From: Crocodylus rhombifer | Lineage: Eukaryota > Chordata > Crocodylia > Crocodylidae | Length of the DNA: 64,000 nt | Direction: 5' to 3' | Assembly: GCA_038503035.1 (NCBI GenBank) | Contig: JAVSML010021669.1 | Coordinates: 186,001-250,000 of the forward strand | Shown: positions 11,233-24,060 of the stretch, piece by piece | Numbering within the stretch: the stretch's first letter is position 1 | Layout of the letters: every line of letters begins with the position of its first letter | Notes under the pieces: model-generated | The model's database searches: none | What the model saw: the letters and a program-made list of their open reading frames with translations, nothing else | Told to the model about the DNA's origin: nothing | Position numbers and translations under genes: made by a program

Positions 11233-13748
11233 ACGTCCTTAGGGAAAGCATAGTTTTTAAAAAGGTACATTTGCCATATGGATCTGGAGTGGAACTCTGC
11301 CACACAGGTCATGCTTTGAGCAGGCACCGAAGAGAAATGTTAATATGGTGCTATTGATCACATCAGGCTGTGGAAATACACAACAAGGTATAATCCTGAA
11401 CATGGAACTCTGTTAATAGTATCACTACAAATTGCAGCAAATGGGGATTTAAAAAAAAATACAGATATTACCATATTTACTCAATTAGAAGGTTTTCCCT
11501 TTATTTAACATGGCAGGGGGGAAGCTCCTTGCCTTACAGTCAAGCATGAGGCAGAGGGGTGGGGCTGGGCAGGCAGCTGCTGTGGCTCTGCCCTCAACTC
11601 AAGGCTGGGGCTAAAGCTGGAACCACTAATGCCACCCAATGCCCTTGGCTCTGCACACCCTGCTACTCCTCCCCTACAGGCCCCCGTCTCTCTCATCCCT
11701 ACCACTTCTCCATCTCTCTCCCTCTCTGATACACTAAGCTGGCACTGCTGTTCCAGCCCAGCTCCATAGCAGCAGCACCAGTCTACCACTGCTGCTGCTG
11801 CTACAGGGCTGGGATGGACCAGCACTGCCAGCTGCACACCACTGCTATGGGACTGGGCTGCGGTAGGGATGGAGCCTGCCAGCATGGATCAAAGGGCGGG
11901 GGAGGGGAACATTGAGGGACAGGCAGGGGAGGCAGAAATGGGAAGAAGTGGGGGGAGCGACCTAAAGCTGCAAGTGGCAGGAGTTTCTTCTCCAGCAGAT
12001 CTCAGAGTCAAGCAATACATCTGTTACTCCCTCCCATTAAATCTTTGGAGTTTTCTTTTACATTAGGTGCCTGGTCCAGAGCTTACAGGAGGCAATCAAC
12101 ATCTTTTGAATTATAACCTAGAAAAAGTGTTTCATGAAAGTGTAGTCAATGATAGAAATGTAAGTCTATGAAAAGTGTCCTAGGAGCAGTACAGGTGGTA
12201 GAGCAGGGTACCTTTCCCTGGCACCAACTATAAGGGGGGAGGGACCAGAATCTCTTCTCCCATCCACCCCAGAGTCTTTACCACATCAGCAGCAGCCATA
12301 AGCAGCCCCTTCCTAGCCACAGGAACACCCCTGCATCCAACATTGCATCTGGCGGTTGAGGAGGCAAGTGGAATGGTACTCCCCATTCTCCCCCTGGGTG
12401 TTTGTTCCTCACACTAGACACAGCCCTGCACTCAGTGGCAGTAGAAGTAGCAGCTGCATTTCTCTCCCCTGCACCCCACAGTGGTCAGCATACCTCCCCC
12501 ACCCCAGTCCCAGGCACTGATGAACTCACTACACCTCTTCCAAGGAGCAACTTATCTAATAACAGACTTTTAATGTAATTTGTCTTTTAATAAGATACAC
12601 AAGTATATCTTAGCTCAGATTTCTCAGGACAGGGAGATGACCGAAAGAATATATACTACTAGTTATGCACAGCACCAAGTGAAGTAAGTGAGTCGTGAAT
12701 GTGCAAAGAAGATAGGCCCTGTTTGTATGTGCTTTTTTTTAAAACCTGAAACAAATAGTCATTATTCATTTTATTTTCTTCTATTACAACCAGAAGTTAA
12801 ACAAGGAGCTGTGTAAAATACTCACTGCAAAATAAACACTCAACATTTCCCCTATCTTAAGTATATGGAGATTCTGAAAACTGCTAATAACCTTTCCTAG
12901 AAGACTTTGCACAAATAAAGTTTTCCTCAGAGACAGACAGCAAAACTTTGACATTATTTGGATGCCAGCAAAATGTCAATGTAGCTCTGTCCAAAACATT
13001 TTCACCTTTTGGTATCTTCATCACCTGGTTGAAGTCTGTCAGACATATGATAACTACAGGTCAACGATTCAGATACTATAAAGGGAAAATACAGAAAACA
13101 AACAAACAAAAAACAGCAGGAGTAAATATATAGGGGGAAAAATAAAATATTTGGGTCCCGTAAGAATTGAAATAACAAATATTTAATGATTCCACTTTAA
13201 AAAGTGAAGCAAGCAGCTTCAACAGGAAGGACTGAGTACACTCCACTGCAAAATACCTGCTTACCTGGCAGTTTGGAAAACAGGAGATGTAGATTCAAAT
13301 ACCCTCAGACAGAGGAGGGAATTAAACCTATGTCCCTCACATTCTGGATGAATTATCCGATCACTGAGCTATGCCATAACTAGCTCTCTTTCAGCCATTT
13401 TTTGTGGGGAAAGACTGGCATACGTGTTTACAGTTCCAAGTTATAAATCCTGGTTTAATGCAAGTGCTTCCCTATGGTGCAGAGTAATGAGCTTGGAGAG
13501 AAACAGGGCTTAAAACAAACCTCTCCTCAGCATTTCCTTCTAGCAAACTTAGGTGACTCCCTGCCCAGTGTGCATTTATGGGTCTCATTCCTAGGTGCCA
13601 GCTCTTCCCAATGCATTGAATAGGGAGCCCAGGCACCTAATATAGGCTGTGAATTCTATTGTTCAGCTGAAGTATTAGGAGAGAGGTAGCTGCTATGTTA
13701 GCCTAAAGGCAGGCGAAAGTCAGGGTAGTGGTGCATCTCTGACTCTGC
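11233..13748. other. Mixed intergenic sequence with a GC-rich block
   Basis: Bases 11505-12060 and 12180-12560 are GC-rich and look like repeat-derived insertions in AT-rich DNA. I could not find matching termini or a target duplication. A 126-codon minus-strand ORF in the first block is low-complexity and not credible as a gene. Confidence 0.4.
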
Positions 13749-14240
13749 GGCCATGTCTAGACGAGCGTGGCTGTGTGGTAGGTGGCCTTGCAGACACATC
13801 TATGGTGCTACATGCCACACACTCAGCTGTTTTCCGTGCTGCAAGGGAGCAGCGCAGGGTGGGGTGGGGTTTGACCCCTGGATATCCAGAAGTCAAAAAA
13901 AACGGAGCAAAAAAGCAGAGTGGCACATGTGGGTGCAGCGCATGCCACTCAGAGCCAGAGCCTGGCCAGCCAGAGCCACACTTCTACCACTTGAAGACTG
14001 ACCAGTGGCTGCATTGCTGTGGCTGCAGCCCCAGAACTCTAGGTAAGGCTTCTGGGGCCAGCACTGACCAGGGTAACCTGTTACCCCTGCGGAGGTTACC
14101 CCTGGCCAGTGGGGTAACCTGTTGCATGCCAGAGGTGCGTGGCATGGGCATTTCCCAGCAACAACTAGCAGAGGCACAAGGGTGTCCCACCGCCAGTTTT
14201 CCCCAGGGAACCAAATGCCCATGCTCGTCTGGATGTGGCC
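13749..14240 (+). mobile_element. hAT-like non-autonomous element D
   Basis: The termini are inverted: 'ggccatgtctagacgagcgt' on the left and the complement of the right end, 'ggccacatccagacgagcat', 16 of 20 identical. The interior is GC-rich and carries 'gtcaaaaaaaac' after a GC-rich left part, the same layout as the element at 47283-47828. There is no transposase. The family is inferred to be hAT by style; no clear 8-bp duplication remains. Confidence 0.6.
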
Positions 14241-14939
14241 AGTTAGTCTAGAAAGTGCACCCTGCCTTCTGCCTAAGGGTCAGGCAATGATGTGCTCCTG
14301 AGCTCCGGGAGTATCTTTGTTCAGGGCTCATTCCAGGGTACTTATTTTACAAAACTCAAGTGTTTTGTCCCAGTTTTTACAACCTGCTGAAGTCATAAGC
14401 CATGTGAGTTAGGAAAACTAAGAATAGCCTGTTTATATGCCTATGCTGGCCAGATCCTCACCTAGTCTAGGCCAGCTTTAACAGGACTATATTGATTTTG
14501 ACCAGCTGAGGATCTAGCCCAAAGTGTCTTAAGAGCTAACTCTTACAAGGCTTGTAACAAGACGACATTTTACCTTTTCAGGTAAAAGCTATCACAATAT
14601 ACCAGCATTATACACCCATTAGCTCTCCTAAAACATGCCTTTTCACAAATGCAAGAATCACAGAGCTCCAGTTACATGTGTGGTCAAGGACAGTGAATTT
14701 ACATTGCTGTAAGGAAAACCAGCAGAGCAGCAGACCCTTATGCAAACTGCTTGTCCATCTTCATTCAGCTAATATTAGTTTTGTGGCTGAAGCATGATCT
14801 GGAAGGCTGTTAAACACTGCAATTCCCAATTCATCAGAATGAGGATATTAGAATAATTTCTCAGGACTATTTTTCCTTCACAAAATGGAAGGCAACATTC
14901 CAGCCTCAAAAGTGCTCTATCAAAAGTGCTCAAAAGGGC
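14241..14939. other. Intergenic sequence, nothing recognised
   Basis: No supported feature was found. Confidence 0.45.
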
Positions 14940-15055
14940 ATTCATAGATGCTAGGGATGGAAGGGACCTCAACAGATCATCAAGTTCAATCCCCTGTCTA
15001 GGCAGGAAAGTGTGCTGGGGTCAGATGACCCCAGCCAGATGCCTATCCAGGGCAT
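14940..15055 (-). mobile_element. CR1 LINE 3'-end fragment
   Basis: The left edge 'ttcatagatgctagggatgg' followed by 'aagggacctcaacagatcat' and 'caagttcaatcccctgtcta' is the complement of the usual CR1 3' UTR ('...gatgatctgttgaggtcccttcc...'). A tight 'ggggtcagatgacccc' hairpin is included. Only the 3' UTR is present, which is typical of 5'-truncated insertion. Confidence 0.8.
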
Positions 15056-16721
15056 TGTGCCAGTTCTTTGCATAAGCTAGAGTTTTGGTGAGATAGGATA
15101 CAAAGTGAATTTCTCTGTGCAGTGGGCTAGCAAAAATACTGTCTCTGTACCACTTTATTCCCATTTAAAGTCTGTTTTGATTCCTTGAATGGTGGATACA
15201 TGAATTGCAACCTCTGATTTCTAGGGTCGTTTATGATGCTAAATGCTGCCCCTGGCTGTGGCTACAAGCCACAAGTAAGATCTAAGTGCCTAGCCACACT
15301 TAAGAGTATTACTTTTTTTTGGCTCTTGTAAGAACCACTTGTATTATTAAAGAAAATTGGCAGGTTTCAGAACTTTTATTTTTCTGTAACCACACATATA
15401 TAATTTTTTTTTTAAAGGGGCAACTCCTATGACCACCTTGTAGATCTAGGGCAGGATTCCTATCTAAGAGATTACTATTGAAATAACTTTATCTCCATCC
15501 CATACAACAGCAAGCATTGCTTTCATGAAAACCAGAGTTTTTTTAGCAATATTATTGCTTATTTTAAATGAATGTCATTTACATTATGGAAAATTATAAG
15601 ATTCATAACCTTTTATGTTATGTTTACCATTATGTTTGAGGTTCATAATGCAAAATGGGCAATGATTTTTGTTAGGAATTGTTTGGCTGATTTAGGTTCC
15701 AACAGTTGGGAGCCTTACCATAAGGTCAGGGGGGAAGATGCTTGTTATAGAAATTGAATGTGGAATTGTGAATCTTAACTGTTATATCATAGTGAGACAG
15801 TGTGTTGGAGCAGCACTGATTACGTGGCATCATTTGATGTCCTGTATGAAACATGCTTAGTTGGGCTCTTTCTGGTTTCTAAGTAGTAAGGGCCATAGAG
15901 ATTTCAAAGGAAGTTGATCAATTATCCCATTTAGGTGCTTTTGAAAATCCTGCTAGGCACCCATCTGCATTTTGAATCTTTGAATATCTGACCCTCTATG
16001 CTGACATCACAATAGGCACCATTACAAATGATACTAACTACCTCATTTGTTGGTCAAAGATAGAAATAGCATGAAAACTCATGCAAATTTTTTATTCATG
16101 AATGATGATTTATTCACCAAGATGTGTGCATTCAGCAGCAATTTAACAGCTTTGTTAACAATGGTGTTTCACTTATGTGATAAGGAATTCCATACTGGTC
16201 CTCCATCTATATGACATACTTAGGAGCAGCAGGGGTCCATATTAATTAGTGACTACATTTGGACAGCTCAGAATTAAAGATTGCAGGAATTACTGCATGA
16301 AATTCTGTAGTCTGTATTAGGTTAGACAAATGATTAGATTTCTGCTTTGGTATTAAAATGTATTCTGTTTTGGTTTTTTTACAGCTAAAACAATGTGCGC
16401 TGTATCTGGAGCAATTAATGCATTTTAGGTATATTATTTTAGAGCTAAAATAAATATAAATGATCTTGGTAAATTAATAGTTCATCCCTTGGCATAAATT
16501 CTAGGTAGCTAAACCAATGCAATGAGTAGTGCAAACACTTTTACAATTTTTAACCTCAGATTACAAATCAGAACCACAATATGAATTTAAGGCAAAAAAA
16601 CTAGACTAGGAGTGTAAATTGAAGGGCTCTTAATTACAGTTCATGCTCCTTACAGAATTAACAATATTGGTTTTCTATCATTTTAATCAGGTTCTCTGAA
16701 AAGACAAACAAAACATGTATG
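15056..16721. other. AT-rich intergenic sequence, nothing recognised
   Basis: No supported feature was found. Confidence 0.45.
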
Positions 16722-17774
16722 GCACCTGTAACAGGTCACTCTCCCCAGCATCATCTTCTTGGTCATCTACGCCATACATGGGGCACCCTTGGAATCCTCC
16801 TTGGAATTCTTCTGTCCCACCCTAATCTCGCCTGCCATGTCTTGATGGAAATTATTATGCAAGTGGGAGGCTGCCTAGTATATTGGGGTCTCTCCTAGGA
16901 TGGCTAGACCCCTTTTTCCTTTAGCTAGGCCTCCCAGTCCAAACCCACCAAACAGGGTTTGACTCTGAGGCTCCAGCTTTTAGTTCCATTGTCTGGAGGC
17001 TCGTGGCCCCCTTTCTGCTCTCTTCTGGAGCATGGCACTCCCTGGCCCAGAGGCATAGGTGCTGGCCCCAGAGCCAGGGGGTTGCCAGTTCATAAACCAG
17101 AGTGCAACCCTGGACCCTCACCCTGCCAGTCCAAACGAAAATAAAGATATACTGGCACCCCAGGTGCACCCGGCCTCCTTGGCCTTTTAAAGATCGTCCT
17201 TTGAGGGCCGGTGTTTGTGTCATCCCAAACTGTCCCCTGACTGGCACTTGGGCTCTCCGCAGCCCTGCCTCACTGGGGCTGTGTTCCCGCCCCCACCCCC
17301 CAACCTGCATCCTTGCTGGTACCAGGGTTCCCCAAAAATGAGGCCTCCTCCATCCCCTAATAGCCTCACCCAAACCACCAGATTATTCACTAATCACAAA
17401 AAAAAATAATAATAATAAAGCAAAGCAGCAGGTCAGCTTACACAAACTTATTTCAGGCCTCGGCTCCACACTGTTGTCCACAGTCCTGGCTGGGGTGCAG
17501 CTATCATCATTCCGTAGCTTCCCCCTTCTGGCTGTGGGTCTCTCCAAGCTTCTTCAGGGAGCTCTCAACGGCACAGCTTCCCCTTCAGCTGCCAGCTTCC
17601 CTACTGCTGTTGAACCCAGGGTTTTTATAGTTCTGCCTCTTCTGGTCAGCTGACTAGCCGTCCAGGTCCAGCAGTTAACACCTTCCTCACCATCCCTCCA
17701 TGCCTAGAAAGTTCTGGATGCACATGGCGCACATGCTTGCTTGTAACAGGGTTAGGGTTCCCTGTTACAGCACC
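16722..17774 (-). mobile_element. Solo LTR 1 with 5-bp target duplication
   Basis: The element body spans 16727-17769. It begins TGTAACAGG and ends CCTGTTACA, so the ends are TG...CA with a 9-bp inverted repeat. The flanks are GCACC at 16722-16726 and GCACC at 17770-17774, a perfect 5-bp duplication. On the minus strand a TATA box ('actataaaaacc', 17622-17630) lies about 140 bp from the 5' end, which sets the orientation. No internal coding region or second LTR is present, so this is a solo LTR. A 5-bp duplication fits ERVL-type or Gypsy-type integrases. Divergence appears low enough for the duplication to be intact. Confidence 0.8.
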
Positions 17775-18605
17775 CCACTAGGATCAAGATCAAATGGAAT
17801 GTGAAGAAGTTGCCTGTCTTTTGTCTCTTGCAATCTAAACCATGCCTGTTAACCAAGTCTTCTGCTCATTTTAGGAAAAAGCTATACAATGCAACAAACC
17901 ATACATCTATGGCAATCTATGGGAATGCTTAGTATGTATCTAATTTGGCTTTTTTTTTTAATATGCCAGTGTTTTTCTTCTTTTAAAAAATGGCTGAAAT
18001 GTTTTGAGTGAGCAAAGAATTCACCATTGCCATCAACAAATGGCAAACCAACAATCTAACCTCCATTTTACAAGCTTTCAGAGTATGTGTCAGTGGTAGG
18101 TAAAATTTAAAAAAAAATCTTGCTGCTGGGCAAAAAAATGAGTTCTTAAGCAGCTCCTTTTATGAATCCCCAAGTTCTGTGGGTTATTTTCATGCAGAAA
18201 AAAATTGATTTGGCAGAGAAAATAGATTGGGTTGTATTGCATCTGATGACACAAGCAATGGAAAAGATAACATGCAAAAGCTCTCTTTTGTACACTCTTT
18301 TTTTATATAAATGCCTTTTTATTCCATCTGTAGTTTTGCAGCGATATTAAACAAACCAACAGCATTCAGGCCATATGACTGTTTATCCACCATCCAATAG
18401 AGGAAGAGAGGATATTACTTCATCTTCAATAAAAATAGAGAGACAAGCGAACAATAAGGAGTTAAGGTTGAAAGGGTGCCTCAGTGAAACCCAGGTAAAA
18501 CCCCAAAACAATGTAACACTTGCTCTACCAAAATCCTATAACACTGAAAAAAGAAATAGCATATAATGTCTGGGAAGGAACACCTAAAAGATCCAGCCAG
18601 GTTTC
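17775..18605. other. Intergenic spacer, nothing recognised
   Basis: AT-rich, with no supported feature. Confidence 0.45.
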
Positions 18606-19706
18606 TACTGTAATGTAATGTGTCCTGGGGAACAGGGTAATGAACAGAACTCACCAGCAGCTCAGGACGAGACATGTGTGAGGCAGAGGGAGGAGCCCTC
18701 GTTAGCCACCTTTTTATTCAATTATGGCCAGCTGATGACATCACCATTGGACGCCGGCCGGCAGTGATAAAAACGGCAGCTGCAGCCAAGGAGGGGGCAG
18801 ATAGCCCAGGTGGAGAGCAGCAACCATCACTGATAAGAGGAATAGCCTCTGCTGCAAGAGTGGGTAAGCGAGAAGAGCCGGCAGAGACTCGAACAGACCA
18901 GGACCAGACCTCTCAACCAGAGACTGCATCGGGCAGCACCAAAGCAGGAGACACAGCACCAGGGATTGCAAGTGGAAGAGCGCCCAGGAGTGAAGTGACC
19001 CACAGGTGGGGTTTTGGGATGACGGGGCATGGAGAGAGTCTCACCGGGGGGAGAGACCAAGGGAGAGCCCCAAGAGGGTACAATCAGGGCAGGCATTGCC
19101 GCCAGGCATCAAGAGAGCAACGGGCTGGAAGGGAGCTGGGAAGAGCTCAGAGCAGACTGTCTAGTGGATAGGGAGGCGCAGGGCAGGCAGCATTTCTTTT
19201 AGTTGTTTTGTTCGTTTCACCCTGGATAAGGGATAGATGGCTAAGGGAGTGTGCCTGCTGTCTGGGGCTGAAGGGAAGCCTAAGTGAGACCTGAGTTTTC
19301 TTTGATTTTCTGTCCCCTGAAGGGAGGGGAGCAGACAAGGAAGACTGGGGACCAGCTGGCCGATGATCACCACGACCGGGAGTCGTGGTCGCTTAAGGGC
19401 TGGTCAGGTAGTGTTATCCCATGACTGGGGAACAAGACCTGCAGATAAAGGACGCACTGAAGATGGCGTGAGGCCAGGGTGCAGGGGTGGCGGAGCACTG
19501 TGAAGTGACTGCCGAAGGATCCTGGGCCACGGAGTATCCCACATATCGACCCCTTTACACTGAAGAACATCAAGTCATGGTGGGCAAGAACGGGGTTGGG
19601 GACATGGAGAGAAGAGAGCTACTCTGACACCGACAAGATCCCAACAGGTGTTTGACAAGAACCACTCGAGAACGGTTAATTGAAGCCCGGTGGTCACATA
19701 CTGTAA
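18606..19706 (+). mobile_element. LTR-like element 2 with 8-bp flanking duplication
   Basis: The body spans 18614-19698, begins TGTAATGTGTCC and ends GGTGGTCACA. It is flanked by TACTGTAA at 18606-18613 and 19699-19706. A TATA-like 'tgataaaaac' lies at 18765-18774, about 150 bp from the 5' end, close to the TATA position of the neighbouring LTR at 16722. A CCATTGG box lies just upstream. The body is purine-rich downstream of the TATA, like an LTR R-U5. The 8-bp duplication is longer than normal for an LTR and is more usual for hAT elements, so the class is uncertain. The 165-codon ORF from 18674 is low-complexity and not credible. Confidence 0.65.
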
Positions 19707-20462
19707 TCCTTTTTTGCTCACTCACAACCTCCATCTTACACTATTCACTTATCAGGTCAGACCTGAAAAAGAGTATTTTGTGTTCAAACTTTATTCCAAT
19801 TATGAAATTGGTCCAATAAACGATATCAGCTCCACCACAATCCTTGCCTCCAGCCCTATTCACTTATTTTTAACTTTTTTTTTTTTTGTATTGTTCTGTG
19901 TTGCTCAGGAGGCAAGATGTATACTGGAGATGCTGCTGCTACTGAAGTTGTTGCAGGTGGGGGATACACACTGGGATGCCAAGTGTAAAGCTACCTCCTT
20001 TCCACTACTTCCCCAGCTTTCCATTCAGAAAATTGGATATCTCCTTTCTTTCAAGAAACTTTCAAGTTTAGTAGAGATTTGAAAATACTTTTTAAGAAAA
20101 ACACATTTTTTTTCTTTCAGTAATATCGGGTTCCTTATTACAAAGGAACATAGAAGAAAAGGTGTACATCCCTGATGTAGTCTATAAAGTGTATATCTAC
20201 CCTGACTTCATTTCTAATGTATATCCCACAGGAAGTCTCTGCCTGTTTGAATTTGAGCTCCCACTCTTTGGAAAAGTGTCTAAGTAAACTGAAGGTGAGA
20301 AATGAAGCTGAACTCTGCTAACCTAAGTGGTTATAGAGCAGAATTTGACCCACTCAGTGCATTTGGATTTAGAAACATTTACAGACTGAGCTTTCAATTT
20401 AGCTTCCAAAACTTACCTCAAAACACCAGTTTTTACGCTTAGGTTAAGGGTCTGTGTAGATT
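19707..20462. other. Spacer between LTR-like elements
   Basis: AT-rich with T-runs near 19871-19888 and 20106-20115. A 130-codon ORF (19690-20082) crosses the LTR edge and shows no domain. Confidence 0.45.
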
Positions 20463-21983
20463 GCATATGTAGCAGGCTTACCTTTCAGAGCTTGGGTTGA
20501 ATCCAGGCTTGAGACCCTGCTGTTTTGATTGGTGGAGCCCACCCACCAATCAGGAGACAGCAAGAGAAATAAAGTCACACCCCTTTCCTGAGGGGAGAGG
20601 GAGAAGAGCTCCTCCAGACCTGATTAAAGACTGCAACACTGTCAGGTCCGGAAGACTTCAGGGGTGGAGCCCTGGAGAGTACAAAAGGAGCTGTGTGCCC
20701 AGCATAAAGGCAGATGCAGCGAGGGACTCAAGAAGAGCAGAGCCAAGAAAAGCTGGGGAGCTCTCCCCCAGCCGGCAATAGACTCAAGGCTCCTGAAGTT
20801 GCCACTGAAAGAACAGCCTTGGGAGTGGTGCAAGATCGCTCAGGCTGTTGTTGGTGTATGGGGACGGTATGGGATGACCTGGCCCTGGGAGTGGTGTGAG
20901 ACTGCTCGAGCCTATCACTGTGCGCAGTTTGGTGCACTGAGCCCAGGCTTTGGGAGCTGCAAGCAGCAGCTCAAGTCTGCAACCCCAGCAGGGCCAGTGG
21001 GCCAAACAGTGTGCAGGGCAGCACATGGGGCAAGGACCTTGGGGACCACAGTGAAGCATCTCAGGTCCCATCTCCTGGGAAGCAGTCAGGTCCCACAGTG
21101 TGCAGGGCAGTGCACAGGCCCAAGCCTTAGGAGCCAGGGAGCAGCGGGGGCTGCTTGGATTAGCCACCCACCATGAAGATGTATGGCTGGAGCCTGAAGG
21201 GCCTGGCCTGTGCTAAAAGAGCCCTCAGTGCCAAGCCAGGGCATGGGGAAATAGTATTGCTGCAGCGTGAGACCCAGCACCAGAAGCCAGCAGCGGTGGT
21301 GCAGCAGCTGAGAAGAGCTGAGCCTTCAGTGCCCAGAGTGGGGCACAGGGTGGGGAGGAGCCCAGCAGTGCAGGAAAGGCCTGGAGAGATGCTCCAGCAG
21401 AGGAGACCCCGTCGAGCTGCACCCTGACCACAAGCACCTGAGGGAGCATAAGTCATTGGACCCTTGGGTCCCACAGGAGAAAGACGTTTGGGGTGGGCAA
21501 ACCCAGAGAAGGGGCTGGGTAAGCAGCCCGCCACTTAGTCAAGGCCCTAAAGGTGGGGGGGGTGCTTATGCTTCCTGGACACCCCCCCAAGGAATCCCAT
21601 TGGAAGGAGGACTCTCTCTTGCCATGGGTCAGGGACTATATTAAGGAATAGATGTTATTAAGATTGTTCCTGTTTGCGCCTTATATTTTGTAATTGAAAT
21701 GTTGTATTGTGTTGATGCTGGTGAAATTGTTTTACTGTGATGGGTAAATAGTATTATTTAGAGTTTGACCTTGGTTATTGGTTAATGTTCACTGTGTAAA
21801 TATATGTATATGATATTTAGTTTTGTTTATGTATATTATAACTCAAGTTAAGAACTTTGGGCTTGGGCTAACTCTACAGAGAAAAGAGGGATTTGCTCGA
21901 AGTTCTGGCATCCCTCTCACAGCACCCCCTCCTGCCTACCCACCCCATCCAATTGAGAATAGGGTGCACCCAGGTTACGCATA
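20463..21983 (+). mobile_element. Solo LTR 3 with 5-bp target duplication
   Basis: The body spans 20468-21978, begins TGTAGCAGG and ends CCCAGGTTAC. GCATA flanks it at 20463-20467 and 21979-21983. The ends resemble those of LTR 1 (TGTAACAGG ... CCTGTTACA), with the terminal A apparently lost. It carries a CCAAT box ('ccaccaatcagg', near 20543) and a TATA-like 'gtacaaaagg' near 20679. At about 1.5 kb it is longer than LTR 1, and its last 350 bp are AT-rich. No gag or pol frame is visible. The several ORFs of 60-170 codons inside it overlap in many frames and are not genes. Confidence 0.65.
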
Positions 21984-22992
21984 CATCAGATTTCACAGAC
22001 AGTTCTTATAGACAAGATTTAAGGGTATAAAAAATAGAAAACTGATCTGTCCAGGATTTTATAATAATCAGGAAAGAGCTAGTCATCAGCATGGTTTTAA
22101 TAAGGACAAGTAATTATGAAGCGTTCTGGAGAGATCCTCCGTTAGTTGCTATTATACTGAAACTATGCAGTCATTTGCAAACATCCCTGTTCTTTAATCT
22201 CCATAGAGACTACTGACTAACAGAACTATCAACATCACACACAGCTAATTTGACAAGATAAGAACAAAGCTGAGTGTTAGTCAATGAGGTCCTGGAATAG
22301 AGATATCTATCCTGAATTACCCCTTCAGTGCTTCTGTCCATTACCTGAAGAAATGTGGGATATCTGTTCTGTAGAAATTATAAACACTGCCTGCAAAAAC
22401 ATAAGCAGTAACAGAGTTAGTTCAAATTTTTGTACTGCTGTTAGCATTGCACAATAGTATTTTTTTAGGGAAATATGTCACAGTCACAATGAATTGAAAG
22501 ATGGTAATTAATTGACATGTACACTCATTTTCAGTGACAAAAAATGTTGATCTCTGGCATTGGAAACAGACAGGGACCACGCATGTGTTCCCAGCTAATT
22601 TTATAGCTTTGTTAATCTTGTGCGTTAATTCCAGTGGAAAATGTGCTTATTGCCAATGCTTCAGCTCATTCCTGCATAAATTCTCCTACTCAGATTCCAG
22701 CATAGCCTCGAGGAGTCACAGACAGTGCAGGCAAGCCACATCTTGCAATTCAAAGAGGCATAAAACCATGCCGCTTGGCCAACTCCATTAATATCATCAT
22801 CATTGTGTGCACGTGTTTTAGAAATCCCAGGGACAGCTTTGCAATCATTAAATAAATAACTAAGCAGAGTGCTGATGAGGCACAAGATTCAGCACATGAT
22901 ATGTGTTTATCACTGAAAAGGTCTTTGCTGAAGTTTGTTGTTTGACTTCAACTAGTCTATTTTCAAGAACTGTCCACGTATCTTGATGTAAC

Positions 22993-22994
<2 letters not shown>
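21984..22994. other. AT-rich intergenic sequence, nothing recognised
   Basis: No supported feature was found. Confidence 0.45.

Positions 22995-23077
<83 letters not shown>
22995..23077. repeat. (AC)n microsatellite joined to a 34-base C run
   Basis: About 25 AC units run from 22995 to 23044 and pass directly into an unbroken C tract at 23044-23077. The C run on the + strand is a G run on the minus strand. Length may be affected by assembly or polymerase slippage. Confidence 0.95.
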
Positions 23078-23081
<4 letters not shown>

Positions 23082-24060
23082 GAGTAATGGAGTGGCATCT
23101 GGTTGAGTGACCCTTCTTGGCCAATTATCAGATTGCAGATGAAGGACTCAGCCACTAAAATATCTACAGTTGTTTTAAGCCACTGGAGTATAATAGAGTC
23201 TAGGCACAGCCCTTCAGTCTCGAGGCCTCTAGACTGACTCCTGGGCTGAAGACCCACTCTCTAGTCCTCTCATTTGAGAGCTGGAACCCATGGCCTACTT
23301 GATCCAGCTCTGATGCTTTACAAGTCCATCCTACCTTAACTCCTTTCTCAGATTCTCACCAAAAGTTTGAGTCTTGTAGTGTAGGCATATTTTGGCTGGT
23401 GATCTATAGGAGTGTGATAGACATGAGAAAGCTGTCACAATGGTAAGGATCAGCTTCGACCAGTGAATGCACCATTCAAAAATCCAAAGTCAAAGGTCCA
23501 TTTAAACCCATAGGCCCATTGGGAACAGTGAAGGCATGCTTGGGAAGCCTGTTAAACCCTTCTTTGCCATCTCCGTCGCTTGATCTTGTTGCTCATAACT
23601 TTCTATTGCTTCATATTCCAGCCCAAACAAATATGTCCCAACTAGTTTGCTAGAACTCAGTTAGCCAATGGTCCCAAGCTGTTTGCATATCAGTAACAGC
23701 CCGTTAAGATGTAATAACCACCCACTATCTGTAGTTTGGTGGGTACATGTTGGATCTTTGTAAGCACTGAGAGACATTTACAATAGCAAATTTTCATAGT
23801 AACAGCTACATGATAACTCCATAATATCAAAAGTCAAAATCTCAGTATACAAGTATAGGCTCTAGTTCTTCTGTTGAATCCAATAGCAAATTTCAGTTGA
23901 TATCAGTGGGAGTAAGATCAAGTCCAGGATGAAGGTACAGCTCCAGTATTTGCTAATAATAAGACAATTTCAAAAGGTCTAAAAAGTAGGTAGGCAATTC
24001 AGTAAACAGACAAACACTATATTGTTGTATTGATTCTTGAGAAGATGCAATTGACATTGG
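23078..24060. other. Intergenic sequence, nothing recognised
   Basis: The phrase 'atcagtgggagtaagatcaa' (23901) resembles a motif of old amniote repeats. No element could be delimited. Confidence 0.4.

Noticed and set aside
13280..13390. tRNA-like SINE or tRNA gene ('gatgtagattcaaatac')
   Set aside because: A B-box-like phrase is present but I could not find a matching A box or a cloverleaf.
18674..19171. 165-codon frame starting inside the LTR-like element
   Set aside because: The translation is low-complexity, lies in the R-U5-like part and does not resemble gag.
22860..23257. Minus-strand frames with long CV and G repeats
   Set aside because: They are direct translations of the AC and C microsatellite.
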